Virus record (IMG/VR): IMGVR_UViG_3300010334_000118
Location: 1-38,459 of that record
From: a virus
Length of the DNA: 38,459 nucleotides
Reading direction: 5' to 3' (one strand)
Shown here: positions 21,101 through 28,710 of the stretch, one piece after another
How positions within the stretch are numbered: position 1 is the first letter of the stretch
Layout: every line of letters begins with the position of its first letter
Position numbers and translations under genes: made by a program
The notes under the pieces: model-generated
Databases searched by the model: none
What the model saw: the letters and a program-made list of their open reading frames with translations, nothing else
What the model was told of the DNA's origin: nothing

Positions 21101-21866
21101 AGACACGAGTATCATCTTTTGTATACATTGTCTGTGATGCATAGTTACCACCAATTGAAACTATATATCTGTTATTGCTATCAATTTGAAGAACAATTGT
21201 TGTTACTTGACCGAGACTTATTCCAGAAGCAGAATAAACTGTCATTCCAACTTTAAGACGTTGACTAGCAATTAACAACGTTCCAGTGCAAGATGCTGTA
21301 AACGACGAGGTCCCCGAATAAAACACGCATTTTTTGCCGCCAAAAAATATATCACCAAAACTTACAATATCTTCATCAACCAAAGCGCCACCAGCAAGTG
21401 TTCCAGATGCAGTAGCTAAAATAGTTTGATTAACAATAGGGACTGAAGTTAATCCACTAAAAAGTGCCTGCCATTGCGCAAGAGTGGTTGACCCCAATGA
21501 TGAAACAATGTAAGAGCGTGCTGAAACTATTGTTGATGTTGTGCTGCCCGTGCATTCAGAAAGCGCCAAAATGTAATACATTACTTGATTGTTTGTAGTA
21601 ATGCTTAGATCGGTGACGACACCTCCAACCCAGCCTGTACCGTAAACTATTGGAAGTTTGTTGTCCGATGCTGGCGGCTGCTGTTGAGGGTTTCCAGGAT
21701 TAATTGCATTAATTGCGTTGTTGTCAATGTTTGGTGCAAAGGCTTTGCTGATAATTGAAGACGCAATTAAAGTAACCGCAAATTGACCCACTATACCAAT
21801 AGCCGCCCAAGTCACTGCCGCAAATTCAGCCGCAATAAAATAGCTAACAATAATTGATCCGACCAT
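18192..21866 (-). CDS. J-like tail tip / host-specificity protein
   Basis: A 1224-residue tail tip protein, by size and position the lambda J equivalent that forms the central tail tip and touches the receptor. The hydrophobic N-terminus (to about residue 40) is followed by NKLPIVYGTGWVGGVVTD, characteristic of the family. Further on are LRYNEITGLWGVIVQQP, typical of the phage tail-hub domain, and LQLEAGDIVTLTNANYGWT. The C-terminal half carries fibronectin-III-like and fibre-like modules, including two copies of an ETVFTATASQTTFSV-type strand region. Start ATG at 21866 shares a base with the acetyltransferase stop. Confidence 0.85.
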   Translation of the reverse strand: MVGSIIVSYFIAAEFAAVTWAAIGIVGQFAVTLIASSIISKAFAPNIDNNAINAINPGNPQQQPPASDNKLPIVYGTGWVGGVVTDLSITTNNQVMYYILALSECTGSTTSTIVSARSYIVSSLGSTTLAQWQALFSGLTSVPIVNQTILATASGTLAGGALVDEDIVSFGDIFFGGKKCVFYSGTSSFTASCTGTLLIASQRLKVGMTVYSASGISLGQVTTIVLQIDSNNRYIVSIGGNYASQTMYTKDDTRVSGLLDQSTGLTDTSVDGYLNIYLYRNGSLTPFNSTLSAISVMQDTNLVYKWDATKLMTNCAFAIVKITYNQNAGLTGLQPTKFQIINSRGSPGDCFLDYLTSTTYGAAIPLSGVDTASLTALNVYSNQTMTFTPYTGGTATQKRFEFDGVIDANQTIMNNLQIMASCCDCLLRYNEITGLWGVIVQQPTYTVAMDLDDSNIISSIQVTPIDIASSYNIAEVKFVDGTQQDSFVTSTFNLAVLNPSLLYPNEPVNKQVISLPLVNNSVQAQYLANRFLEGAREDLQVKCKVNYVGLQLEAGDIVTLTNANYGWTAKLFRIGQVVEEFNDDGSITTSLSLMEFNPAVYDDLNVTQFTPAPNTGIGNPLNFGTITAPVVVSSSPSAATPSISLSVTASSAGIVQYAEVWYSVYANPSPSQRIFAGTTAISSDGNPYTPSAIIGTVTLTNIAQGDWYFFVQMVNGLGKSNFSDASAVLQWRPTTFQYVNRYINVRYGSSITGTGFSTSPRGLTYYGLQNTTTTTGSTNASDYTWYLAPTAFGSVDPLNYLLFSNRGNRKFSFDVGTAAQANSTGAFVPTLTSVYDATLWSGLPDGINSIDLDSRTGQLTTVGTTSVSSANGLLNVTNNTSGSMVVSLAQFLNFGAGVYSKTAAVSNLTIDIYGRVIGFTSPDAFYYTETVFTATASQTTFSVTHTVGDVLVFKNGVLLDLTEYSETSTTVVLATACTAGEIIVVINARAVSTSDYYETNNITIASSTSNTITYSGLPFQNIVSGNLLCFANTGTPTTYTVQSINTTTKVITFTTTISGATAGLTVYRFRAAGSTYHPWSRYTQSVTLVSTLTPTTWAVNNGYEEIFVNGSQFNEIDYDISSGTLTGFPAAVTGNFTVVQWNQNNLGVPCSNIINTVAYSVASQLAYTYASNPLAMEVYANGVLLAKGSGYDYTATSTNWILSTAFPDNITLLNQQTFARDGAA

Positions 21867-22315
21867 TACAGTTCCTTAAAATATGTTGTTTGCATCAGTC
21901 GGTATCCACGTTTTTCATAATTTATTTTTGGCGAATCTGCAATGATTGATGAGCAAATAATTTGAACACGGCCACTATCTAGCATTTCTTGTGCAAGCAA
22001 ATCAAACTCTTTCCAAAGCCTGCCTCCAACTGTACCGCCTCGATATTCTGGCTTTACCCACCAAGCTAACTCATGCAATTCAAGAATTGATTGACACCAA
22101 ACATTTTGCGTAACCATAGCCGCAATAAATCCACGAGCTTGAGTGTCAATTAATATAAAACCTCGGCCAACCATAAGACCAGAAAACAAAGACTCAACAT
22201 AATTCCAGTCGTAAATGCTAGAGTCTTTTAGTGTTTCCATTGGCGCTTCTGCAACATAGCTATGCATCATTTCAATAAGCGCAGGCATATCAAATGGCGT
22301 AGCTTTGCGAATCAT
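21866..22315 (-). CDS. GNAT-family acetyltransferase
   Basis: A 149-residue GCN5-related N-acetyltransferase. The acetyl-CoA-binding region is ELAWWVKPEYRGGTVGGRLW (R/Q-x-x-G-x-G/A variant: YRGGTVGGRL), followed by a helix and the C-terminal NYEKRGYRLMQTTYFKEL typical of the fold. Homologous genes are common between tape measure and J-like genes in phages with this tail type, but the acetylated target is unknown. It may modify a tail protein or a host factor. It overlaps its neighbours by 4 nt and 1 nt. Confidence 0.85.
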   Translation of the reverse strand: MIRKATPFDMPALIEMMHSYVAEAPMETLKDSSIYDWNYVESLFSGLMVGRGFILIDTQARGFIAAMVTQNVWCQSILELHELAWWVKPEYRGGTVGGRLWKEFDLLAQEMLDSGRVQIICSSIIADSPKINYEKRGYRLMQTTYFKEL

Positions 22316-22908
22316 GGCGTTTTACCAAAAGCGTAATTAATGGTAGAAATGTATGTCACTCGATTCATTGATGTATCGCCAGGGTTTACAGACTGCCAAG
22401 CATTGTCGTTTGTATACCGTCCCGCTGTTCGGTTTTGCAATACTAATTGAAAGCTGGATGCACTCATTGTGACAACGCCAACATACTGACGAATTTCTTC
22501 CATCCATTGCTCAGAGATAGAAAAAGAGTTGACATAGCCACTAAAGTATTTGTATACGCCTGTTCCGTCGCCTGACGATGTAATCAATTGATTGTTGCTA
22601 TCAAAGAATCCGTGCCAAAGATCAATAGAAGATCCTTTGATTTTTGAATTAAGCACCAATCCAAGCATTGAAGTATCAACGCCAATCAACGTAATTGTGG
22701 TTTCGTTTGCAGTGCTTTTTATGTCTCGCTGAATGTTTCCGACGCTAACCAGTTGACCCAAGGCCGTGAATGGCGTTGAAGATATTGATGGTATGGTAAT
22801 TGGTGCAGGCGTTGTTGCAAAATAATACGTACCATCAGCCATGCCAAGGCGAAAGAAATCAGCGTATCGAATTACGTTAGTATTTTGAACTGGACCAATT
22901 ACGTTCAC
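22312..22908 (-). CDS. Tail assembly/tip protein, GTG start
   Basis: I start at GTG 22908 (MNVIGPVQNTNVIRYADFF), because a 10-nt perfect Shine-Dalgarno (GGAGGTGATT, minus strand 22920-22911) lies just before it, and the GTG overlaps the preceding TGA (GTGA). This gives 198 residues, not the longer 210-residue frame. Beta-rich segments (TITLIGVDTSMLGLVLNSKI, VYKYFSGYVNSFSI) and a long tail-like pattern resemble DUF2163-type or distal tail proteins. It is probably a tail-tip component that joins the tube to the J-like hub. Confidence 0.7.
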   Translation of the reverse strand: MNVIGPVQNTNVIRYADFFRLGMADGTYYFATTPAPITIPSISSTPFTALGQLVSVGNIQRDIKSTANETTITLIGVDTSMLGLVLNSKIKGSSIDLWHGFFDSNNQLITSSGDGTGVYKYFSGYVNSFSISEQWMEEIRQYVGVVTMSASSFQLVLQNRTAGRYTNDNAWQSVNPGDTSMNRVTYISTINYAFGKTP

Positions 22909-23585
22909 AAAATCACCTCCACTGCAGAGAATGCGCCATCCCAAGAAATGAAGCTGTCGTTTGTAATTGGAACTAAGTTATAGGTAGGGTAATCTTTTGC
23001 TATTACGCAAAACGTAATGCCGGTATAGGTTGAACCACCAAGTGATGTAGTCGTGCCATATTGACCAATTACAGCCCCTACAGGAGACGAAACCGTCGTA
23101 AGCACAGAACGATGCACTGGAATGTTTACAGTGCCAGCAACACCCCTTGGAACGTCTGCTGTAGCTATGTATGCGTAACGATCAATCTGAATAAAGTCTC
23201 CAGCATCAACAATGTTTAAGGTTGACGTTATTGCAGGCAGGTTTCCAAGCACAATAGTTTTTCCTGCCGTGCTGGTTTGCACTTGGCAGGCTGCTGCTTG
23301 CACGCCAGTCATATCACCACCATAAGCAATGTAGTTGAGCCAGCCACTAGACCCAAAATTTAAGTATTGTTCCGTAATTCTGTCAGCCACGCGCAAGGAA
23401 GAAAGCACTGCTTTGTTCTTGGAATACAACAAATAATTGTTAGGTTTTATGGTGAACTGAAAAGGCTGGCTTGTCAGAATCTCGGATGTACTAATACGCA
23501 TGTTGCGCGACATCATTTGACCTGCAAACTTGTGATCGTTAATTCCGATTGTTTCGGCCACCGAAAGAATTGTTTGCAAGCTCAT
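22905..23585 (-). CDS. Tail tip structural protein (226 aa)
   Basis: A 226-residue, beta-rich protein (PFQFTIKPNNYLLYSKNKAV, DFIQIDRYAYIATADVPRG) with no signal peptide. It sits immediately downstream of the tape measure gene, where phages of this kind encode a distal tail or tip protein equivalent to lambda M/L. No motif identifies it further. It is followed by the GTG-start gene at a 4-nt overlap. Confidence 0.65.
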   Translation of the reverse strand: MSLQTILSVAETIGINDHKFAGQMMSRNMRISTSEILTSQPFQFTIKPNNYLLYSKNKAVLSSLRVADRITEQYLNFGSSGWLNYIAYGGDMTGVQAAACQVQTSTAGKTIVLGNLPAITSTLNIVDAGDFIQIDRYAYIATADVPRGVAGTVNIPVHRSVLTTVSSPVGAVIGQYGTTTSLGGSTYTGITFCVIAKDYPTYNLVPITNDSFISWDGAFSAVEVIL

Positions 23586-23590
23586 ATATA

Positions 23591-26500
23591 TTATCTCGAC
23601 ATCGGTATGCTGCGATTAGCTGATTGGTAGGTTGCCCAAATCGCCTGCTTGTTTTTTGCTAAGAACGCCACACCACTTTGCGTGTCAATCGCGTTCATGT
23701 TAGCAATGTATGGGCCATTGTAGTTAATCGTTGGGCCGCTGTCATTGCCTTTTAGCATGTTGTTCGGAATAATCGTTCCCGCCGTTTTTGGCACAAACAA
23801 CTCAGGTCCGCGCTCACCTACCATAGAAACCTGATTAACTGGTGGCTCTCCTCCGCTGGCAAAGCCAAGCAACGTAGCTCCAGCAGCAACTAAGCCCATC
23901 ATGCCTCCACCACCACTTGCGGTTTCAAACAGTGCTAAGGCTTGTTTCTTAATTTGAATCTTCAATAAGTCTTGAAGAATGCTTTGCGTCAACTTGCTGA
24001 AATTTAGCGACCCAGTATTGACAAATTCATCCAGCGCGGATGTCATGTCTTTCCATACAGTGTCATTTACCTCTTTCATGTAGGTCAATTGTTCTGTAAG
24101 TTCAATATTTAACTTTGCGTCATTTTTCTTTGCCTCTGCAAGTTTGTTCCATTGATCTAATACAGCCTTGTCACCTTTTGATTCAAGAATATTTCTTGCA
24201 ATGTCCTCTTGATATTTAGCCTCAAGTTCAGCCAGTTTGACTTGCTTCTCACTCATGCCAACCATTTTGATCTGGGCTTCTAACTTGTCCTTTTCTGCGG
24301 CTGCTATATCTTGAGAAGCGTAATATTTATTTGTGTACTCACCAAGCCGCTCAAGCCTTTTATTGTTTTCTTCATCTTCAATTTTTTGACGAGCAAAGCG
24401 TTCTGCTTGAGCAGCGTCTATAGTTTTATTTAATTCTTTTTGACGATAATCATCCATGCGATTTTCGCGTTCAACCATTTCTTTCTGCATTTCTGCAATA
24501 TAAGTTTCATATCGAATTCCTGCCAATTCTTTATCTTTGTCTTTTATATCTGACAAATATTGAGCATACAAATCTTCTTGTTTGTGCGCTGAATCATAAA
24601 TAATTCTTGTTTCTTCATCTGCAATACTCATTAAGTTTGCGTATTTCAAATCGCGCTTGGCTTTTTCATATTGCTGAACAAGAGCAAATTCAGCGGAAGC
24701 ACCTCCGTCTTTAGCCCGTTTATCAATCTTTTCTTTTTCGCCAGTTAAATCATTTTTCTTTGCGGCAAGACGTATGTTTTCTTGCAATGCATCTTTTTCA
24801 GCTTCAAGCTCTTGTATTCTTGCGTTTTTCTTTGCTTCAAATTTTTCTTGACTTGCAATATTAGAACCTAATCCAGCAGATATAAATTTGCTTTTTCTTA
24901 CATTTTCTAATTCGTCTTGTATTTTTTTTAATTTTTCTTGAGGCGTATCTGGTTTGCCAAGATTCATTGCGGCATTCCAAAACTCACTCCATTTTTTTGT
25001 TGTGTAATCTAATGCTGTATCAATGTATCCCAATTCTTTTGTTGTATTACCAAAACTTTGTTTTAATAAATCACTGGTATAAATAATTGATTCTTGAATT
25101 TTTCCTTGCTTTTCAAGTGCTTCAATGTGCTTGTATTGCTCAAGCGTCAAAAAGTTGTATTGATCGTTTAATTTTTTGGCACTTGAAGCCGATCCATCCA
25201 AAGCAGGAATTAGTTTGGCGGCTGCTTCTTTAGACGTTAAGCCACTCAATTCGGAAAAGCGTTGAATGGTTTTAGATACAGAATCAAATGTTTTGTTAGT
25301 AAATTGGCCTGAGCCAATCATGGCGTTCAATATGTCTTTAGCGTCACCAATAGATGCCCTAGATGTATTGGCAATGGTAGATGCCATCTTTCCAAAATCA
25401 TCCGTCGTTACCTTGGAGTAATTGCCGGTCAAGATAATGGAATTGGTCAAGGCATCAAATTCCTTGCGGCCAGAGTAGGCTGCAAAAGCAGCAACACCAA
25501 TTCCAGCACCAACAGCAACCATTGCGCCAGTGACGCTAAACACCAAAGGTGTAAGCACCCTAAACATATTGCCTAGGCCACCCATCTGATCTTTTAGCTG
25601 CCCACCCTGTTGGATGGCTGCAATCAAAACGTTTTGACCCGATGCGACTTGAGTAAAAAAGTCTGTTGTCTGGTATGCCAAACCTTGCTTTTGCCATGCT
25701 GTAAGGCCACCAGCGGCCTTGTGCGCGCTTGCAGCCACTTTGTCATAAGCAGCGGCTTGGGCAAGCAGTTGAGCCTTTACGTCGGCTCCTGCACCCTGTA
25801 GACGGCCTGATGTGATCTCGCGCTCAATGATTTGAACCTTGGTCAAGGTTTTGCCATAATCATCGGTGGCATTCTTCAAATTCTGAAGTTCTGTTAGTGC
25901 CGGTTGATTTTGCTGTTTAACTTTATCGGCAGCAGCTATTACGTCAGCCTTATGTTTAGCGGCTGCGACTACCTTGTCATATGCAGCAGCCTCCTCTAGT
26001 AGCTTTTCTTTGTTTTCTTTAGAGAATTCTGAGAATTTGCCGCTGGACACCTCGCGCTGGATTTGGGCCACTTTAGTCAATGTCTGGCCGTAATCTTCTG
26101 TGGCAAATTTAAGTTCTTGAATATGCTTGGTGGCCAATTGCTCTTGTTGGTCAATTGATTTTGCTTTTTCAGCAATCTCTGCCCGCTTGGTGGCGGCGGC
26201 TACCACGGCATCATATGCAGCGGCCTGGGCAAGAATTTTGTCCTTCATGTCGTCTGTGGCAAATTTAAGTCTGCCACCGGCCATCTCACGCTCCATAAGC
26301 GTGACTTTGTTTAAAGTCTTGCCATAGTCGTCAGTTGCGTTTTTCAGGTCGTTCAGGACGGCAACTGAATTATTTGTGTCTCGTTTAATTGCTTGAGACA
26401 ACTTTTTGTTTTCGCTAATGGCTTTATCAATTGAAGCGGTAAATTCTGCTGTATCTAAACCAAGAACTACGCCAAGCCTAGCAATATTATTTGATGCCAT
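23591..26500 (-). CDS. Tape measure protein
   Basis: A 969-residue tape measure protein that sets tail length and later helps DNA cross the envelope. The start ARLGVVLGLDTAEFTASIDK is typical. The N-terminal 240 residues hold three imperfect repeats of about 70 residues (LKNATDDYGKTLNKV, LKFATEDYGQTLTKV, LKNATDDYGKTLTKV, each followed by EREM/REV/EREI and QAAAYDKV). A hydrophobic segment (VFSVTGAMVAVGAGIGVAAF) follows, then long charged coiled-coil. At about 0.15 nm per residue the tail would be roughly 145 nm, fitting a siphovirus. Start ATG shares a base with the gp10-like stop (TAATG). Confidence 0.9.
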   Translation of the reverse strand: MASNNIARLGVVLGLDTAEFTASIDKAISENKKLSQAIKRDTNNSVAVLNDLKNATDDYGKTLNKVTLMEREMAGGRLKFATDDMKDKILAQAAAYDAVVAAATKRAEIAEKAKSIDQQEQLATKHIQELKFATEDYGQTLTKVAQIQREVSSGKFSEFSKENKEKLLEEAAAYDKVVAAAKHKADVIAAADKVKQQNQPALTELQNLKNATDDYGKTLTKVQIIEREITSGRLQGAGADVKAQLLAQAAAYDKVAASAHKAAGGLTAWQKQGLAYQTTDFFTQVASGQNVLIAAIQQGGQLKDQMGGLGNMFRVLTPLVFSVTGAMVAVGAGIGVAAFAAYSGRKEFDALTNSIILTGNYSKVTTDDFGKMASTIANTSRASIGDAKDILNAMIGSGQFTNKTFDSVSKTIQRFSELSGLTSKEAAAKLIPALDGSASSAKKLNDQYNFLTLEQYKHIEALEKQGKIQESIIYTSDLLKQSFGNTTKELGYIDTALDYTTKKWSEFWNAAMNLGKPDTPQEKLKKIQDELENVRKSKFISAGLGSNIASQEKFEAKKNARIQELEAEKDALQENIRLAAKKNDLTGEKEKIDKRAKDGGASAEFALVQQYEKAKRDLKYANLMSIADEETRIIYDSAHKQEDLYAQYLSDIKDKDKELAGIRYETYIAEMQKEMVERENRMDDYRQKELNKTIDAAQAERFARQKIEDEENNKRLERLGEYTNKYYASQDIAAAEKDKLEAQIKMVGMSEKQVKLAELEAKYQEDIARNILESKGDKAVLDQWNKLAEAKKNDAKLNIELTEQLTYMKEVNDTVWKDMTSALDEFVNTGSLNFSKLTQSILQDLLKIQIKKQALALFETASGGGGMMGLVAAGATLLGFASGGEPPVNQVSMVGERGPELFVPKTAGTIIPNNMLKGNDSGPTINYNGPYIANMNAIDTQSGVAFLAKNKQAIWATYQSANRSIPMSR

Positions 26501-26988
26501 TATTTTTTCCTTCGCTTGGATAATTTCAGCGCATATTCTGGGATGATAGTTGCAAGTTTAGTTTTCAACAAAGCAAGAACTGTATTTGCGTTTGAATCAA
26601 GCGCAGGTCTTAAAAATGGGTGCATTGGCATTTTAGCCGTTCCAAATTCGTTTGCCAAAGATACCGCGCTTCGTTTTACGGATACAACAGCAATAACAGC
26701 ATCAGTTTTGTTAACGTGATCTGATCGTTTGTCTTTTTCATTAGGAATTCTGAATTCAGTGCGGATAGTGTCCCGCATGTGAATATTTTCTGTGTTATTT
26801 TCATCGTAAGCCGCCATTGCTTTTGCGGCCTGCTCAACAGGTTGCATGGCATCCCTCGCTGCCAATGCAAGAGTTCTACGGGCCAGTGTGTCTGCCCGAA
26901 AGCCTTCTGCCATAGCCTTTAATTGCTCCTCAAACTCAGCAAAGCCTTCCAGCTTGATCGTCCTGTTGTTTGGGGAGTAATCGGCCAT
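26500..26988 (-). CDS. HK97 gp10-like tail component
   Basis: A 162-residue protein matching the HK97 gp10 family of head-tail joining/tail-completion proteins: IKLEGFAEFEEQLKAMAEGF at the start, then ALAARDAMQPVEQAAKAMA, and the hallmark SLANEFGTAKMPMHPFLRPA near the C-terminus. The C-terminus is very basic (KLSKRRKK). It lies between the tail chaperone and tape measure genes rather than its more common place beside the head-tail connectors, which is a mild rearrangement. Confidence 0.8.
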   Translation of the reverse strand: MADYSPNNRTIKLEGFAEFEEQLKAMAEGFRADTLARRTLALAARDAMQPVEQAAKAMAAYDENNTENIHMRDTIRTEFRIPNEKDKRSDHVNKTDAVIAVVSVKRSAVSLANEFGTAKMPMHPFLRPALDSNANTVLALLKTKLATIIPEYALKLSKRRKK

Positions 26989-26989
26989 T

Positions 26990-27334
26990 TCACACTTTCA
27001 GAAATTCCTTCGATTCAGGTCTTGACATCATGAATGAAAGCAATTGATTTTGAACCTGCACTTGCTTTACTTCATCGCTTTGAGGCGGGATGATGTAGTC
27101 GTGCATTGACGGAAGAACATCTTTTATTGTGTATGAAGAAACCCCTTGCTTTAGTTTTGCATTTAGGTTTCCTGTTGTTAAACAACTAAGAGCAAGCAAT
27201 ATTGCTTTATTGCCTATATAACCATCACTTAGTAATATCTCAATATTTCTAAAATTTTCAGAATCAATTTCATCAGGACACCCACCGTGAGCCAGAACGT
27301 ATGCTCTAGCTTGTAAGCGTGTGTCCTGAGTTAG
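26990..27334 (-). CDS. Tail chaperone T-part, read by -1 frameshift from the G-part
   Basis: This segment has no good start of its own: the only start-like codon is a TTG at 27199, but the same frame is open upstream to the end of the G-part gene. Reading -1 at the slippery site at 27340-27334 continues into this frame for 114 codons (LTQDTRLQARAYVLAHGG... to SRPESKEFLKV). The fusion of 265 residues (26990-27786) is the G-T type tail assembly chaperone. T-parts recruit tube subunits around the tape measure. Confidence 0.85.
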   Translation of the reverse strand, partial: LTQDTRLQARAYVLAHGGCPDEIDSENFRNIEILLSDGYIGNKAILLALSCLTTGNLNAKLKQGVSSYTIKDVLPSMHDYIIPPQSDEVKQVQVQNQLLSFMMSRPESKEFLKV

Positions 27335-27786
27335 TTTTTTCTAGCGTCCTTGTAGCCAGGTTGAATTGCATCAGAAATTTTTTCAAGCAATTCCATCTGA
27401 ACTTGAGTCGGCCATTCAGCTTCAATTTCTTCGTAGGTAATGTCGTCTAGCGTGCCTTCAATTGGCACAAGCAGCTTTACGTACTCAACAATCCTAGATT
27501 CCATCATTGAGACAGTTTTTACCAAATCGCGCAAAGAGCGGCCATCTACAACTACATCGTCTTCTTTGATCTCTACGCCACTAATAGTGGTATCGGCCAA
27601 AAATGGTGCAGCCATTTTGACATAACGTGCTTCTGCCTTGTCTTTGTCAACAGCGTTAACACGAGTCTGAATGTCTTCAAGCTCTTTTTGCAGAGGCACC
27701 CGAACTTTGAACTCATGTTCGCCAAGGGTAAAGGTTTTAATACGAAGGGATTTTGAATCGCCGAAAGCAGAACTTAGTTTGCTCAT
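27331..27786 (-). CDS. Tail assembly chaperone G-part
   Basis: A 151-residue acidic protein (FTLGEHEFKVRVPLQKELED, DDITYEEIEAEWPTQVQMEL) in the position of the lambda G-type chaperone, between tail tube and tape measure genes. Its end codes for KDARKN and then stops at TAA just after the slippery heptamer A AAA AAC. Most ribosomes should stop here, giving the short form; a minority shift to make the G-T fusion. The pair coats the tape measure and guides assembly of the tail tube. Confidence 0.85.
   Translation of the reverse strand: MSKLSSAFGDSKSLRIKTFTLGEHEFKVRVPLQKELEDIQTRVNAVDKDKAEARYVKMAAPFLADTTISGVEIKEDDVVVDGRSLRDLVKTVSMMESRIVEYVKLLVPIEGTLDDITYEEIEAEWPTQVQMELLEKISDAIQPGYKDARKN
27334..27340 (-). 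promoter_or_regulatory. Programmed -1 frameshift slippery site A_AAA_AAC
   Basis: On the minus strand the zero frame reads GCT AGA AAA AAC TAA, so the heptamer A AAA AAC is in the correct X XXY YYZ phase, directly before the stop. A -1 shift enters an open frame of 115 codons. Both tRNAs can re-pair fully. No stimulatory structure was examined. Confidence 0.85.
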
Positions 27787-27789
27787 GTT

Positions 27790-28017
27790 TTATCCTTTGA
27801 TAATTTTGTTGAAAATTTCTTGATTGAGTGCCAACGCATACGCAACAATTTCACTTGGAGTCATGTGATGAGCGTGATGTTTGGCAATCTCATGGGCAAG
27901 TGTAACAGCGGTCATCCGTTGCTGCATAAACCCAAACCAGTCTTTGCGAGTCTCTGATTGTTTTGCAAGAAAGTTGAGTAGGTCGCCCGTATTTTGTATT
28001 GTTGTTGGTTGTGTCAT
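27790..28017 (-). CDS. Small hypothetical tail-region protein (75 aa)
   Basis: A 75-residue, helical, His-rich protein (LAHEIAKHHAHHMTPSEIVA). The HHAHH cluster might bind metal, but no family is recognised. It sits between the ferritin-like gene and the tail chaperone, coupled by a 4-nt overlap with the former. A chaperone-like or assembly role is possible because of position only. Confidence 0.6.
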   Translation of the reverse strand: MTQPTTIQNTGDLLNFLAKQSETRKDWFGFMQQRMTAVTLAHEIAKHHAHHMTPSEIVAYALALNQEIFNKIIKG

Positions 28018-28529
28018 TTTAAGAATCGTAGTTTATAAATTGTGCTGTCAATCAATTGTGCAATTTCATCAGTAATGTTTTGCAATTCAGTGTCTTTAGG
28101 AAACTTTTCTGAATTACGAAGTGCAAAAACTTCATCTTTTAAATAAAGCATGTAATCCATAGGATCATCTGGAGTTTCAAATCCGCTAGTGAAATTTGTT
28201 AGCAATCCATACTTACCTTGAAACGCTTCCACAAAATCATCAACATGATCGCCAATTTCTGTGTAATAAGTTTCAAGAGCTTTATGCTGAGAATACGAAA
28301 GGCTTATCAAATGAAGAATGTGAGCGCCAGTAACGCTATGCAACAAGCACATCACAAACTCCATTACTGGATCATCTTGCTTTTGCTCTACGCTAAATTT
28401 CATAGGATTGTTTTGCTTTGAATATCCATTAGCATATGCAGCACGGGCAACGGCTTGAGCCTTTGATTTTGTAGCAAATGGCCCTTTGCCGCCCCAATAC
28501 CACCCATCAGATTTCTTTGCTATGGGCAT
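28014..28529 (-). CDS. DUF5856-like ferritin-fold protein
   Basis: I start at MPIAKKS (28529); MKMPIAKKS (28535) is possible. The N-terminal 40 residues (SDGWYWGGKGPFATKSKAQA) look like the small DNA- or membrane-adapting motif seen at phage protein ends. The rest, DDPVMEFVMCLLHSVTGAHI onward (HLISLSYSQHKALETYY, EAFQGKYGLL), matches the DUF5856 ferritin-like family of four-helix proteins found in phages. Glu, His and Asp residues spaced along the helices could bind metal. A role in the tail region is unknown. The start overlaps the end of the preceding gene. Confidence 0.75.
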   Translation of the reverse strand: MPIAKKSDGWYWGGKGPFATKSKAQAVARAAYANGYSKQNNPMKFSVEQKQDDPVMEFVMCLLHSVTGAHILHLISLSYSQHKALETYYTEIGDHVDDFVEAFQGKYGLLTNFTSGFETPDDPMDYMLYLKDEVFALRNSEKFPKDTELQNITDEIAQLIDSTIYKLRFLK

Positions 28530-28710
28530 TTTCAATTACAGGGTTGTACTTCGCCAGCAAGCGCAATGCTACGCCTTCAGCCGAGTCAGCTTCAACAGAA
28601 GCCAATTCGGCAGCAACTTCGTTGGCATCAACCACTGAAAACCTGGCAATTAAATCCAAGTCTCCAGTGGCTGTTGTCAACCCCTTAACCACTTGGTCAA
28701 GGGTTTCCAT
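28507..28710 (-). CDS. Small hypothetical tail-region protein (67 aa)
   Basis: The ATG at 28710 (METLDQVVKGLTTATGDLD) shares a base with the tail protein's TAA (TAATG), so I prefer it to an upstream frame at 28764 that overlaps the tail gene. The 67-residue product is acidic and helical (VDANEVAAELASVEADSAEG). No family is recognised. The downstream ferritin-like gene overlaps it by 23 nt. Confidence 0.6.
   Translation of the reverse strand: METLDQVVKGLTTATGDLDLIARFSVVDANEVAAELASVEADSAEGVALRLLAKYNPVIENAHSKEI

Noticed and set aside
18556-21256. Several antisense and out-of-frame frames inside the J-like gene
   Set aside because: They are shadows of a 1224-residue gene with consistent homology throughout.
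26990-27199. Stand-alone 69-aa gene starting TTG at 27199
   Set aside because: The frame is open upstream to the slippery site and is better explained as the T-part of a frameshift product.
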